The notes under the pieces are model-generated. The model worked only from the letters and a program-made list of their open reading frames with translations. It did not search any database and was not told the DNA's origin. From Paenibacillus donghaensis (GTDB lineage: Bacteria; Bacillota; Bacilli; Paenibacillales; Paenibacillaceae), in assembly GCF_002192415.1 (NCBI RefSeq), contig NZ_CP021780.1:6138001-6202000 (forward strand): a stretch of 64,000 bases of DNA, given 5' to 3'. Shown piece after piece: positions 7,908 through 18,000 of this stretch (position 1 is its first letter; each line of letters begins with the position of its first letter). Position numbers and translations under genes: made by a program.

Positions 7908-8996
7908 TTAAATAATAGGAATGTATTCGCCGTTATAATCAAATTGGTAGTCATTGTCGATACGGATATAGCCAAGTATGCAATGCCACCTATCCCTGTA
8001 GAACACACTGGAGTAATTCTGATTATCCCGATTTCCTTCTGCAATCAAGATTTCTTTGTCTCCGCATGCCAAAACAATACCTGTGTGATCATGGGAGTCA
8101 TCGGATAACAGTTGATCGTAGATCACGATATCTCCACGTTGAGGAATAAACCCATTCTGCCCATCGCCATAAAAGAACCCGGTTTCAGGTAACTGTGCCC
8201 ACTCTAACCATGCCCCTACCCCAGCCAGCCGATACATACCATTCGGGTACCGAATCGGCAATTGAAATCCAGCTTGCATACAGCAGTGATACACGAACGC
8301 AGCACACCAATTGCTCTGTAATACTTTATAGATCCCTTGATCAGGCCAATATGTACAGATTTCCCGATATCGTTCGTCTCCCGGAATGCCAATGATCTTC
8401 TCTCTCCCGAGTGCTTCTGCAATCTCAGCCAACTTGCTGCGTCTGTTCGGGTGCTGGAGAATCGCCCTCTTGTCACTGTAATGCTTCTTGTCCGAAAGCT
8501 CCCCTGGAATCGCTAATTCACGAAACACATTGCGGAGTCTGCCAGCATCCTGCTGCGTTAACCTACCACTGTTATTATTCTGGAAATACATCTGCAGCAC
8601 ATAAGCATCCTTGACGATTTCTTCATACGGACCCTGAACCCTGCTTCTGTCCTCATGATAGAAGATGGCCTTTAGGATTGTGATCTGCTCTTCTTCCGTA
8701 AAAATATTCAGATGGGTTAACAGAGGTCTTACCGTCTCGGCACTGTTGGGACCAGGAAATTCACGAATTCCGGTTCTATAGAAATAATAATTGTGAAGTA
8801 ATCCTGTAATCGCTGCCAATTCCTGATTTTGTTCTCTCTTCATAGCGAGCATGGAGGCTAAGGTGGACACCCCGTACAGCTGAACACACGCTTCCTGTCT
8901 CTGGAGTGCGTTAACCATGGACATGATCATTTCTTGAACAAGTACACGAACACTATCAAGCCGCTGATTTGCTTTTGTTGCCGTTTGTTCACTCAC
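7908..8996 (-). CDS. HD-like plus CHAP/NlpC-type hydrolase fusion
   Basis: 362 residues with two parts. Residues 1-170 are helical with AAITGLLHNYYFYRTG and LKAIFYHED, which look like the metal-ligand spacing of HD-domain phosphohydrolases, though the classical HD pair is not intact (LHN in place of LHD). Residues 225-345 carry SNWCAAFVYHCC (Cys), DHTGIVLA (His) and ILIAEGNRDN (acid or Asn), the Cys-His-Glu/Asn order of CHAP and NlpC/P60 cysteine peptidases or amidases. There is no signal peptide, so a cell-wall role is not supported. An intracellular amide or thioester hydrolase is possible. Confidence 0.6.
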   Translation of the reverse strand: MSEQTATKANQRLDSVRVLVQEMIMSMVNALQRQEACVQLYGVSTLASMLAMKREQNQELAAITGLLHNYYFYRTGIREFPGPNSAETVRPLLTHLNIFTEEEQITILKAIFYHEDRSRVQGPYEEIVKDAYVLQMYFQNNNSGRLTQQDAGRLRNVFRELAIPGELSDKKHYSDKRAILQHPNRRSKLAEIAEALGREKIIGIPGDERYREICTYWPDQGIYKVLQSNWCAAFVYHCCMQAGFQLPIRYPNGMYRLAGVGAWLEWAQLPETGFFYGDGQNGFIPQRGDIVIYDQLLSDDSHDHTGIVLACGDKEILIAEGNRDNQNYSSVFYRDRWHCILGYIRIDNDYQFDYNGEYIPII

Positions 8997-9124
8997 TGTG
9001 AGTCTTCGCCTCTCTTATACAATTTTTATTAAAAATAGCTTGTTCGGTAAAATAACCCAACCTTATTGTAATACATCACTTGTTCAAGAAGATAGTTATG
9101 ACATCTATAAGTGAACTACCTTAC

Positions 9125-9155
9125 TTGACTTGGAGTAAGCTCCAAGTTATACAAT
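9125..9155 (+). promoter_or_regulatory. MerR-type promoter/operator 1
   Basis: TTGACT (-35) and TACAAT (-10) are separated by 19 bp, the long spacer typical of MerR-controlled promoters. Between them lies the palindrome CTTGGAGTAAGCTCCAAG. It is similar to operators of the NmlR/AdhR branch of MerR regulators. It sits 37 bp before the MerR remnant, as expected for autoregulation. Confidence 0.75.
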
Positions 9156-9191
9156 TGACTTAAACAGATAAGAAAGTATGTGATGAAAATA

Positions 9192-9539
9192 ATGAGTGAA
9201 GTCAACAGATTTACTATTAAACAAACTTCGTAGCAGACCGGATTAACCGAAGATACCATAAGATATTATGAGAAAATCGGCCTGCTGCCACGTGCGGAAC
9301 GAAAGGAAAATGGTCATCGTGTATACCGTTCAGAAGATATTAATTCAATCAAGTTCATTATATGTTTGAAAAAAGCAGGCTTGTCACTCTATGATATGAA
9401 GCCGTATTTGCATCTCTCCTATGACGATAACCTGGCAGAGTTTCCTGAATTGTACGGAATGCTTCAAGGTCACAAGAAAAATATAGAAAATCAAATAGCG
9501 GGAAACTCCGGCTTCCTGAACACTCATAAGTGGATATAA
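9192..9539 (+). pseudogene. MerR-family regulator with a nonsense codon
   Basis: The frame opens MSEVNRFTIKQTS, meets TAG at 9231, then continues in the same frame as QTGLTEDTIRYYEKIGLLPRA, the MerR winged-helix segment, followed by GHRVYRSEDI and AGLSLYDMKPYL. The normal tail is shortened. The wing and dimer helix suggest the aldehyde/thiol-stress group, matching the operator type. Because the stop falls inside the first DNA-binding helix, the protein should not function unless a downstream start is used. Confidence 0.8.
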
Positions 9540-9551
9540 TTTACTTGGTGC

Positions 9552-9582
9552 TTGACTTGAAGTTGACTCCAAGTTGTAAGAT
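9552..9582 (+). promoter_or_regulatory. MerR-type promoter/operator 2, before the aldo/keto reductase remnant
   Basis: TTGACT and TAAGAT are again spaced by 19 bp, around CTTGAAGTTGACTCCAAG, almost the same palindrome as operator 1. This links the regulator remnant and the reductase remnant as a former regulated pair. Confidence 0.75.
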
Positions 9583-9601
9583 GCATTTATTCTCAAAATA
9601 A

Positions 9602-10218
9602 ATGCATAAAGGAGAAAACAATCATGATGAAGTTATTAACTTTATTGATACAGCATATCTCTATGGATTCGGGAGATCCGAAGAACTAATTGGTGAAATC
9701 ATTACAGAAAGAGGCGACCGCGATCGTCTTGTTATATCCACGAAGGCTTCTCCTGATTTCAAATTTGTCGACGGAGTCATGGAAATAGATAATAGTCGTT
9801 CAGCGCTGAGGCAAGCTGTTGAAGACAGCCTGACAAGACTGCAAACGGATTATTTGGATATGTACTTCCTTCACTTCCCGGATACCAAAACCCCACTTGC
9901 AGAGTTAGAATTTAATACCAACCATCAATTGGATGTCCTTCAGGTTCAATATAATTTGCTCGTGAGAACTGCCGAAGCGGAAATCATACCTTATTGTTTA
10001 GAGAACCAAATATCGGTTATTCCCTATTTATCCACTTGCAGACGGGCTGCTTGCCGGTAAATACACGAAGAATGATACATTCAATGACATGTCCCGTATG
10101 AATAATCCTCTATTCCAAAAGGAAGCCCTCCTTGCCAATCTCAATCATATTGAACAGTTAAAGACATTTGCTCTGAATAAAGGAAACTGCACAAGTCGCT
10201 CTCGCCTGGTTGTTAGCC
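9602..10218 (+). pseudogene. aldo/keto reductase, degraded
   Basis: Recognisable blocks are FIDTAYLYGFGRSEELIGE (with the catalytic Asp and Tyr of AKRs), LVISTKASPDF, LQTDYLDMYFLHFPD, LQVQYNLLVRTAE and, near 10195-10218, QVALAWLLAQ. The first 35 or so residues are missing. A ribosome binding site and ATG (9624) remain but lead into the wrong frame. A block is deleted after PLAELEF, the frame shifts around 10030, and the C-terminal quarter is cut off just before a terminator. The gene is certainly non-functional. Confidence 0.85.
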
Positions 10219-10220
10219 CA

Positions 10221-10254
10221 ACACAGGCGAAGGGTTACACTCCTTCGCCTGTGT
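10221..10254 (+). terminator. rho-independent-like hairpin after the reductase remnant
   Basis: ACACAGGCGAAGG pairs with CCTTCGCCTGTGT across an 8-base loop. The T-run is weak (CATT) on the plus strand. Confidence 0.6.
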
Positions 10255-10259
10255 CATTC

Positions 10260-10672
10260 CCTTACGAACGGTTTAATATTTAGTCCTCGTCTCTTCCTTG
10301 AGCCCTCCCTTCTGCAATAAAACGTTACTACTTAGGCCCAGGCAAGAAATTCTACCGCTAGTTCACGGCTAACCCCATCATGCTGAGAGTTACGGACCCC
10401 AGCGCCCTCCGCTGCTGACGCCACTTTTGCGGGAGTTACGGACTCCATGGCCACTTTCAAAGAATATTAAAAACAGGGCTACCCGAAGGCAGCCCCAATA
10501 AAAATCATGTTGATATTCTCGATGTCAGTTCTCTGACAAAAACTGTTCAGTGACATTATAGTTGGTTCCTGAAAAAGTGAGTAAGATCAAGTGTTTCACG
10601 TTTTTATCCGTATTTTAAGTTACAAAAATATGCTCCCTCTTTTTGCATGTGTTTTAATCCCATTTTTTTGAT
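10260..10672. other. gene-free stretch with short repeats
   Basis: No credible reading frame. It holds two direct copies of GAGTTACGGAC (10387-10397 and 10433-10443), a kind of short dispersed repeat, and the terminator at 10475-10496. Otherwise I see nothing in it. Confidence 0.5.
10475..10496 (-). terminator. terminator downstream of the flavoprotein gene
   Basis: On the minus strand GGGGCTGCC and GGTAGCCCT form a stem around TTCG, followed by TGTTTTT. It lies about 180 bp beyond the stop of the flavoprotein gene, its likely client. Confidence 0.65.
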
Positions 10673-11212
10673 TTACAATAATTTTGTGATCAATGATATT
10701 ACCTTCTGGGATTCAGGGAATCTTCCCAAGCCATTATCACCATATGCCAGTCTTCCATATTCCGGCTCTATGAAGTTATATCCATATCTCTTTAATTTTC
10801 TTATATTATCTTGAACAATTAGATTCGTGAACATTTTCACATTCATTGCAGGCACAAACAAAACTGACTTTTGGGTTGCCATAATAGTTGTTGACAGCAT
10901 ATCATCTGCGATCCCGGCGGATACCTTTCCAATGATATTAGCCGTAGCTGGGGCTATCAGAAAAAGATCTGCCATCTCGGCATATGCAACATGCTCAATA
11001 TTCCATTTCTTCGGTTCGGAGAACATATCATAGATTACCGGGTTATGTGTTATGGATTGAAAGGTTAGTGGTTTGACAAATTCCACCGCACTTTCCGTCA
11101 TGATAACATGTACATCTGCATTCATTTTTTTTAACATACTCACAATTTCAACTACCTTATATGCAGCAATTCCTCCACATACACCGACCAGTATTTTCTT
11201 GGTTTTCAACAC
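10673..11212 (-). CDS. Dfp/CoaBC-like flavoprotein decarboxylase (HFCD family), stand-alone
   Basis: 179 residues matching only the N-terminal half of CoaBC. The family holds FMN and decarboxylates cysteine-derived carboxylates, either phosphopantothenoylcysteine or peptide C-termini (EpiD, MrsD). Visible motifs are GVCGGIAAYKVVEIV, IEHVAYAEMADLFLIAPATANIIGK (active-site His; Asn of the FMN pocket), GIADDMLST and VPAMNVKMF, the substrate-clamp PxMNxxM. The CoaB ligase half is absent and no lantibiotic precursor is visible nearby. It may be a PPC decarboxylase paralogue or a former natural-product enzyme. Confidence 0.8.
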   Translation of the reverse strand: MLKTKKILVGVCGGIAAYKVVEIVSMLKKMNADVHVIMTESAVEFVKPLTFQSITHNPVIYDMFSEPKKWNIEHVAYAEMADLFLIAPATANIIGKVSAGIADDMLSTTIMATQKSVLFVPAMNVKMFTNLIVQDNIRKLKRYGYNFIEPEYGRLAYGDNGLGRFPESQKVISLITKLL

Positions 11213-11416
11213 CTGAATATCCCCCCGTAGATTATATTAATTGTCTTCAAACCAGGCCTGTTGATTAACTAATATTTGGTGACCTATAATGGCCCAATAG
11301 CAAACACCCATTCGCCCCTTATTCAAACCTTTTACTGAATTCACGAAAAAGGCACCTGCCCATCCTTTCGGGGAGACCCCCTGACGGCTTATTATTTCCT
11401 GCTACTACCCACTTAA

Positions 11417-11800
11417 TTAGATTTCCACAGCTACACCATAATGATCTGATACAACTGGACCATTCGTGCCATTGAGCACAACGGTCGAGGATTTGGCATT
11501 TACCAAATGGTTGGCAAAAATATAATCGATCCGCAATGGCTGACTGTTATCCTTCCAGTCGCCAATGGCTTTGACCACCGTCGCTCCGTCATCTTTGCTG
11601 AGGGCTGTTGAATAAAGATCAAACCAGATAGCCTGTTGTTCAATGACCACTTGCACACCGAGGATTTTTACGAGTGCGAAAATTGTTATAACTGTGTCGG
11701 TTTCAGTAGTATAATAATGCTCCAGTTTTGTAGCAGACAGAGGCCGCTCATGCATGGATTGGTTGACCTCCTGCAAAGCGATAATATCAAGTTCGTGTAA
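11417..11800 (-). pseudogene. endonuclease/exonuclease/phosphatase-family remnant
   Basis: The start keeps LDIIALQEVNQSM, the metal-binding Glu motif of the EEP superfamily. The end keeps RIDYIFANHL and VVSDHYGVAVEI, the DH motif. The catalytic middle (DxN) is lost and replaced by a short unrelated-looking stretch, so about half of the normal 250 residues is deleted. No start codon with a ribosome binding site is evident. Confidence 0.75.
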
Positions 11801-11965
11801 TAGAAATACAGTATATGGACGGTTCCACTCTCGAACTTAATTCTTGTATTATTTTTACCTCCTCTTGAAAAAACCTGCCGAAGTTCTTTTCTTAGGCATT
11901 GGCGTTGACTGGAAAATTCTACTTGAATCTATAATAATGAAGTCCCTTATTTATTTATGAGGTGC

Positions 11966-13120
11966 CTACTTCTTCTCCGCTATCCGCCGTACCAGCGAAT
12001 CATACAAATAAATCAGCTCACTGGAAGGACGGATGCCAAGCTCCCGGCTGAGCAGCCGGACGTAGTCGGTGTAGACCGCGTTTAGTCCTTTTTTGTCCCC
12101 GGTCATTTCGTGTATGGTCATCAGCTGCCGGATTACCGATTCTTCAAACGGATTACGCTTGTTCAGCTTCAACAACAGCCTGGAGGCGGAAGCTGTATCC
12201 TGCATGGAAATGAGCACTTCAGCAAGCCGTTTAACGAACGAGGCGTACAGTTTCGCATAACGTTCGGTTTCATGAATGGCCCATACGTAGGCTTTGTCCC
12301 CAAACAGGTCCCCTGTATACAACCGTTCGATTTGCAATGCCGTCTCGATATTACCGAGATCAATAGCTTGCAGCTTCTCCACCTGCTTTTCGAATGCCAA
12401 GTAGTCGATCATTGGCTCTTTCAATTCGAGTGCATATCCGTTGTTTTCCGAGCGTACAACTTCCCGTAGACCTAGCGGCTCCAAAGACTTGCGCAGTTGA
12501 TAGACGGTTGTGTTGAGATTGCTCTCCGCATTTGTCCGGTGCATACCTCCAAAAATATCCGTAACCAGTCTGGAACGGGGGATTCGTTTCCCCTGGTAAA
12601 GGAGCAAATAAGCGAACAGTTCTGCACATTTCCGCGAAATCCATTTGACGCGGCCCGATTCGTTGCTCACGGCGACATTGCCAAGCATTGTCAAAGCCAC
12701 CCTATTCAAACTTGTCGAAACCGAAACCTGCGCTGAAAGCGGAGAGGATTGGTTAACCCGCCGATTGTCCAGCGCACGGTTAACCGCACGCTGCAATCTC
12801 TCCTGGGAGACGGGTTTGACCAAATAGTCCAGCACGGACAAATCGTAAGCTTCCAGGGCAAATTCCTTATGCGAGGTTACAAACACGATTTGTACCGGGG
12901 AACCTGATGCTTCCATCCTGGCGGCGAATTCCATGCCGGTCTCACCCGGCATAGAAAGATCTACAAATGCAAGTGCGACATCCGGATTCTCGCTTAAAAA
13001 AGAGGCTGCAGACTTCGTATCCGTAAAAGTACCAACTATGTGGACTTCGGGCAGCTTGAGCAACATTTTACTAAGAATCAGATGTATCGTCCGCTCATCG
13101 TCTACCAGAATAACCTTCAT
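11966..13120 (-). CDS. response regulator with winged-helix and BTAD domains
   Basis: 384 residues with the start at 13120 (MKVILVDDERT), preceded by GAGGAGG. Residues 1-120 are a receiver domain: DDE acidic pocket, VALAFVDLSMPGETG with the phosphoacceptor Asp, and a conserved LDYLVKPVS Lys. Residues 150-240 are an OmpR-like winged helix (RKCAELFAYLLLYQGKRI, NTTVYQLRKSLEPLG). The rest is a BTAD/TPR-type region as in SARP activators. It overlaps the 3' end of the kinase gene by 26 bp, so the two are translationally coupled partners. Confidence 0.88.
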   Translation of the reverse strand: MKVILVDDERTIHLILSKMLLKLPEVHIVGTFTDTKSAASFLSENPDVALAFVDLSMPGETGMEFAARMEASGSPVQIVFVTSHKEFALEAYDLSVLDYLVKPVSQERLQRAVNRALDNRRVNQSSPLSAQVSVSTSLNRVALTMLGNVAVSNESGRVKWISRKCAELFAYLLLYQGKRIPRSRLVTDIFGGMHRTNAESNLNTTVYQLRKSLEPLGLREVVRSENNGYALELKEPMIDYLAFEKQVEKLQAIDLGNIETALQIERLYTGDLFGDKAYVWAIHETERYAKLYASFVKRLAEVLISMQDTASASRLLLKLNKRNPFEESVIRQLMTIHEMTGDKKGLNAVYTDYVRLLSRELGIRPSSELIYLYDSLVRRIAEKK

Positions 13121-14924
13121 AAACTTCCTCCTCTCTTCCGCCATGATTAATCGTATCGCTCTCCCCCGCCGAACCCAGCAAGGTAAAAGAGAAGATGGTC
13201 CCTATCCCCGGCTCACTTTCGAACCAAAGGTTTCCGCCATGAATACGGACAAATTCGCGGGTCAATGCAAGCCCAAATCTTGTTTCCCCAGAATCGTCCC
13301 CGGCAGCCGGCGCTTTTAAGATGGGCTCCTCCAAGCGCAGCATTTCCGCCGTCTGTTCATCAATCCCCGCCCCGTTGTCCCGTACGGACACGATGATCTG
13401 GGTGCCTTCGAGCACGGCTCCAACCTCAATGCTGCCACCTATTCCAGTAAATTTAATGGCATTTGACAGCAAATTGCGGAGGATAAGGTCCAGCATCTCT
13501 TTATCTGCTCTGACCGTAAGATGGCCGCCAATTTTCTCTGTCATCCGAATTTGCTTCATCCCGGCTTTCGTGCCTGACAGTACCAATGCCTGCCTGACAA
13601 CTTGCTGCAAACTCCAGCCCTGCGGGTGAAAGGAAACTTTCCCTTTCTGGCTGCGGTACCAATCCAGTAAATTCTCCACAAGCTGAAAGGTGTTCTGGAC
13701 CTGCCCTTTGAGTTCCCGGACGACCTCCGCATGTTCAAAGTCTGCGATGGTCAGTTCATCGCCAAGCAGCTCCGTCAGGCTGACCAGAAGCGCGATCGGA
13801 TCGCGAATATCATGGGCCACGATCGTGAACAGCTTATCTTTAAATGCGTTTAGCTCGGACAGCTGCCGGGCATTCTCGCGCAGCCGGGCTTCGCTCTCCT
13901 TCAACTCCGTAATATCGCTGAACATCAGAATTTTACCGATTGGCGTGCTACCCGTATCGTAAATAAAAGACAAGCTGCAGTTATAGTACAGCTTCCGGTT
14001 TACATGGAACCGTTCGAACGGAAAACGCTCATCCCCATCGCCAGCGGCTCTAACACGTTCAAGCAGTTCCGGGCTGCCAGACAACACTTCCGCCATATCT
14101 ACCGGGTAACGTTTCATCAAACCCAGCTCCGGAATCACCTTTTCTGCCGCCCGATTGTAACTGACGATCTGGTTCTCATAATCAAACAGGATGACACCAT
14201 CGCGGATGGTTTCGAATACCCGGGCCATCGCAAGAGGCGTCAAGCGGAGCAGATTGAACCTGAGAATTCCCCAGGCATAAGCAACCCCCGATACAGCAAA
14301 TCCAAACGGGGTAAAATCAATACTCGTTCCGGTCCATAGGAACAAGTTGAAAAACATAGGGGCGACCGCACCCAGCAGCAAAACAAAAATCTGCTTCCGC
14401 ACAATCGGCAATGCCCGCACATACATCGGCATAAAGAGCACAATCCCGCTGATCAAAATCAGATAATTATAGACGGTGTGCACCTTATACCAAGGTCCCT
14501 TCACCGTGCTATATAGGGAAACCGAAGACACCGGATTCAGGAGATAACGTTCATAGATCAGATGATGCCAATCATTGGTTAAATGAAGGGAAAATACGAC
14601 GGTGGGGATTAGGAATAGCAGCACAGCGAGCCGCTTTCGATAGCGGGCTGCCGTTCCGGTGAATTGGATGACTTGAAAAAGCCAAAGTGCAGACACAAAT
14701 GGAATGCCTACATATTCGATTTGTAGCGACAGCTTCACGTCGCTTAAGCTCCCGCTAAGTACTTCGAGCGCATAACCGAACGCATAAAAAGCCGCTGCCA
14801 GCATAATCAAAATCATCGTTTTAGCAACAGGCAGATGTCTTTTCTGATAGGACAAGAAAGAGACAAACAACATCAGTGCCGTTGCGACAAAAAGCATAAT
14901 CGACATCCATTGTCTAATGTCCAC
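13095..14924 (-). CDS. 7TM-sensor histidine kinase
   Basis: 609 residues with GTG start and AAGGGAGA upstream. Residues 1-225 form about seven membrane helices of the 7TM histidine-kinase sensor type. A PAS domain follows (DGVILFDYENQIVSYNRAAE; GKILMFSDITELKE), then HisKA with DKLFTIVAHDIRDPIALL (phospho-His) and an HATPase domain with NLLSNAIKFTG (N box), VRDNGAGI (G1) and RFGLALTREF (G2). It should phosphorylate the overlapping REC-BTAD regulator. Both lie downstream of the giant SLH gene on the same strand but after a terminator, so a functional link to it is only suggested by position. Confidence 0.9.
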   Translation of the reverse strand: MDIRQWMSIMLFVATALMLFVSFLSYQKRHLPVAKTMILIMLAAAFYAFGYALEVLSGSLSDVKLSLQIEYVGIPFVSALWLFQVIQFTGTAARYRKRLAVLLFLIPTVVFSLHLTNDWHHLIYERYLLNPVSSVSLYSTVKGPWYKVHTVYNYLILISGIVLFMPMYVRALPIVRKQIFVLLLGAVAPMFFNLFLWTGTSIDFTPFGFAVSGVAYAWGILRFNLLRLTPLAMARVFETIRDGVILFDYENQIVSYNRAAEKVIPELGLMKRYPVDMAEVLSGSPELLERVRAAGDGDERFPFERFHVNRKLYYNCSLSFIYDTGSTPIGKILMFSDITELKESEARLRENARQLSELNAFKDKLFTIVAHDIRDPIALLVSLTELLGDELTIADFEHAEVVRELKGQVQNTFQLVENLLDWYRSQKGKVSFHPQGWSLQQVVRQALVLSGTKAGMKQIRMTEKIGGHLTVRADKEMLDLILRNLLSNAIKFTGIGGSIEVGAVLEGTQIIVSVRDNGAGIDEQTAEMLRLEEPILKAPAAGDDSGETRFGLALTREFVRIHGGNLWFESEPGIGTIFSFTLLGSAGESDTINHGGREEEVYEGYSGRR

Positions 14925-15021
14925 GGCTGCGTCTCCCTTAATATTAAGAATCTACTAAAATAGGATAGCACCTTCTATACTCTAGTGTCCACGCTTCCCG
15001 CTCTCCCTGCCGGTTACAGGA

Positions 15022-15048
15022 AAAGCCGATCCATACCCGGATCGGCCT
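15022..15048. terminator. terminator of the giant SLH gene
   Basis: AAGCCGATCC pairs with GGATCGGCCTT around a 6-base loop, 18 bp beyond the stop codon. The T-run is short, so termination may be partial and leave some read-through into the kinase gene. Confidence 0.65.
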
Positions 15049-15065
15049 TCATGTTGCCTAAAATC

Positions 15066-18000
15066 TTAACTAGTTAACTTATAAACGATTTTCGATAACG
15101 TCATGACCAGCTTGTAGTAATTTTTGAAATCCGAAATATACTGACCTGCCGCTTTCTCGAACATCTTAAGGACAATCTTTGCGCCGATATAATCCCGATA
15201 GACATCCCATACAGCGCCCACAGAATCGAGTACGTTAAATCCGGATACAATCAGCACTTTCAGCGCATCCTCCGGCTCGATGACTTCCGTCACCTTCAGC
15301 TGATTCGTAACAGCCGAAATGCTGATATTCGCGTTCCGCATTGCGGACACTGTGATGATCATGGCAATTTCGTTGTTGTCCAGCAGTTTGCGTTCCACGT
15401 AATCCAGACTGTCATAGAATTGCTGTCTTTCGCGGGTCGAAATCGCTTTAATAATTCGATAGGTCTCCTTCAAAACACCGCCGTTTGCCATCTGGAGCGC
15501 ATCCACCAGATCGACGAGAGAGATCAGACCTGAATCCAGCATGCCTTGGGCTACATCTTGAAGTGTCCAGCCGCCGATTCCTACAAGGGTTCCCAGAACC
15601 CATACCGGTCGGTTACGCGTCTCAATCAGGGCGCCAGCAACGTCGCTGACTTTCGTGAATCCCCCATCATATAGCGCTTTGGCAACGGCATAGTAGCTCA
15701 GACTTCCTTTGTACCGGTTCAGCAGTTTTGCGATATCGGTCGCGGACAGGCCTAACTGCTGCTTCAGAACAGCAATCGTGTTATCGGACTGTACATTCCT
15801 GTATTTGATGTACTCGCTTGGCGTATAGCCATTGCTGATCAGCCATTGAAGCTGCTCATCCGATGACCGGTCATTCAGGAAGACCATTGCATCCGGTGCC
15901 GAAAGTCCAAGCTTTCTCAAAATCCCGGCAATCGCATCGCCGCCTTCACCTACCGCACTCAGTCCTCCCATGATCGCAATACCGTCGTAGCCTTGTTCAC
16001 GCATAGCGAGGGCAATGTCTGCGGCCTGCGCATCCGGCAAGCCTGCTTTGACAATCTTAATCACTTTGTACGGGAGCAGGTTCCACTTTCGCAAATATTG
16101 GACGATGGCTGCAGGCGTATTGACACCAAGCTGAACCAACTCTGCTCCCTGCTCTTCTTCGGTGCCTGCATTTTGACGCGTATCATTATAGTAGTTGTAC
16201 CGCATCTTCAGAATACTCGCGTTGTCGTAACCAAGCTCCCGCAGCGTACCTACCAGATAACTGGAGGGTGCCAGTTCCAGCAAACCCCGAACGTCCAGCT
16301 CGGCAGCCACGTCGTTTGCATTCGCACCTTGATCCTTCATGCGCTTCAGATAGGCAAAGAGTGGATCGTCTCCGAACACTTCGGCGACGGCCGCGCGGAC
16401 ACGTTCCGCCGTCATTACAGTAGATGAAATCGCATCCTGTACGCCCAAGGCATCCAGATTAAAGATGACTTTAAGCGCAAGCACAATGTCCGAATCCGTG
16501 AACTTGCCTTTCATATAGCCCGCTACCGTACCCGGTGTTCCAGTGTAAGCTGCCGGAATCGTTTTGGCCAGGTAGCCGATATTCGTACTGCTGTAGTAAA
16601 CCGTGGTGACAGCAATACCAAGCTCTGGACCTTTGTAGTATGGGGCCAGAAGCGCTGTCGCTTCATCGGCTCCCTTATTGTAAGCATCCTTCAAATATTG
16701 GAGGATATCCTGGACCGGAGTGTTTTGCTTGGTTAATAACGAGACGGCGCCTTCGGCGGTTGTAATTCCGTACAGATCAAGGACCTGCTGCAGCGTACCC
16801 GATGAGGTCCCCACCGAGAAGTACACCTGATCTACGGTCGATTGAACCGCATCGGCTGAATAGATGCCCAGGCCGGTCAGGATGGCCTTCGTTTCCGCTC
16901 CCGTCTTGCCATAACTCTTCTTCAGCATTTCAGCAATATATGCCATCCGGTAGCCGCTCCCACTTAAGGCTAGAGCAGCATTCTCTGCGCTTGTGAAGAT
17001 GCCTTTTGTCATAAAGATATTCAGCATTGCTGCATCAAACGCTGTGCCGTAAACGGTATTTAGATTGCTTAGAATGGCAGAAGCTTCGAAAGAGCCATTC
17101 GCAATTAACAATTCAGCGGTATCCGCTGCTGATTTGCCGCTGTATTCTTTCAACATTTTGATAATGTCATAGAGCGAGTAGCCTGCTGTCCACAGATAAG
17201 CGACAGCCGCGTTATCTTCCGTAATCCCGGCTCCTTGCAGTATGTCTTGAGGTGTACCGGGCGCAGATTCTCCATCCGAATCTTCGCCATAGATATGCAG
17301 AACAGTCCACTCAATGATGCTGCTGTCCTCGAAATGGAGCGTATTTAGCGCATCTATGGTTGCCTGGGACGAATTGCCGTAATAGTCTTTGGACACTTCG
17401 ATCACATCCTGCAAGGTGTACCCCATCCAACGAAGGTACGGAGCGGCATCATTGATTTTGGCGATGCCGCTATTTTTCAGCAGGTCATCCAGACTTTCAT
17501 TCAGCGGTTTCCCGTAGTATTGCGCCACGGCAGCCAATATGTCCGTTGTAGAGAAAGCTTCCGATTGCAGCAGAGCATAGGTGATTTCACCAGCTGCGAG
17601 ATTATAATACGTTTTGCCCGCAAGCACCAGATCGGACAATGTAAGTCCTGCTGTTTTCAGCTGCGGCACCGCATCGGCGAACACGGTAATGCCAAGCGCG
17701 CTCAGCGTATCCAGCGTCGTCTGCGTGAGATTTTGCCCGTATACATAGGACACCGCGTTCTGAATATCCGCTTGGCCATAAGAAGCTTCCGCAATCAATG
17801 CGGCGGCTGTCTCTCCGGCTGTCAGCTGGTAATGCTCTTTACCCACCCGTACGATCCCATTCAGATCAAACTTCATGTTTTGCAGGAAAGACACGGCAGA
17901 CCCGAGTGTGACCAGACCGCTTGCCGTTAATGAATCCACGATGCTATCGCGCGGCGAGGTTCTGTAAATATCCGTGATTCCCGAAACGATATCCGCTTGA

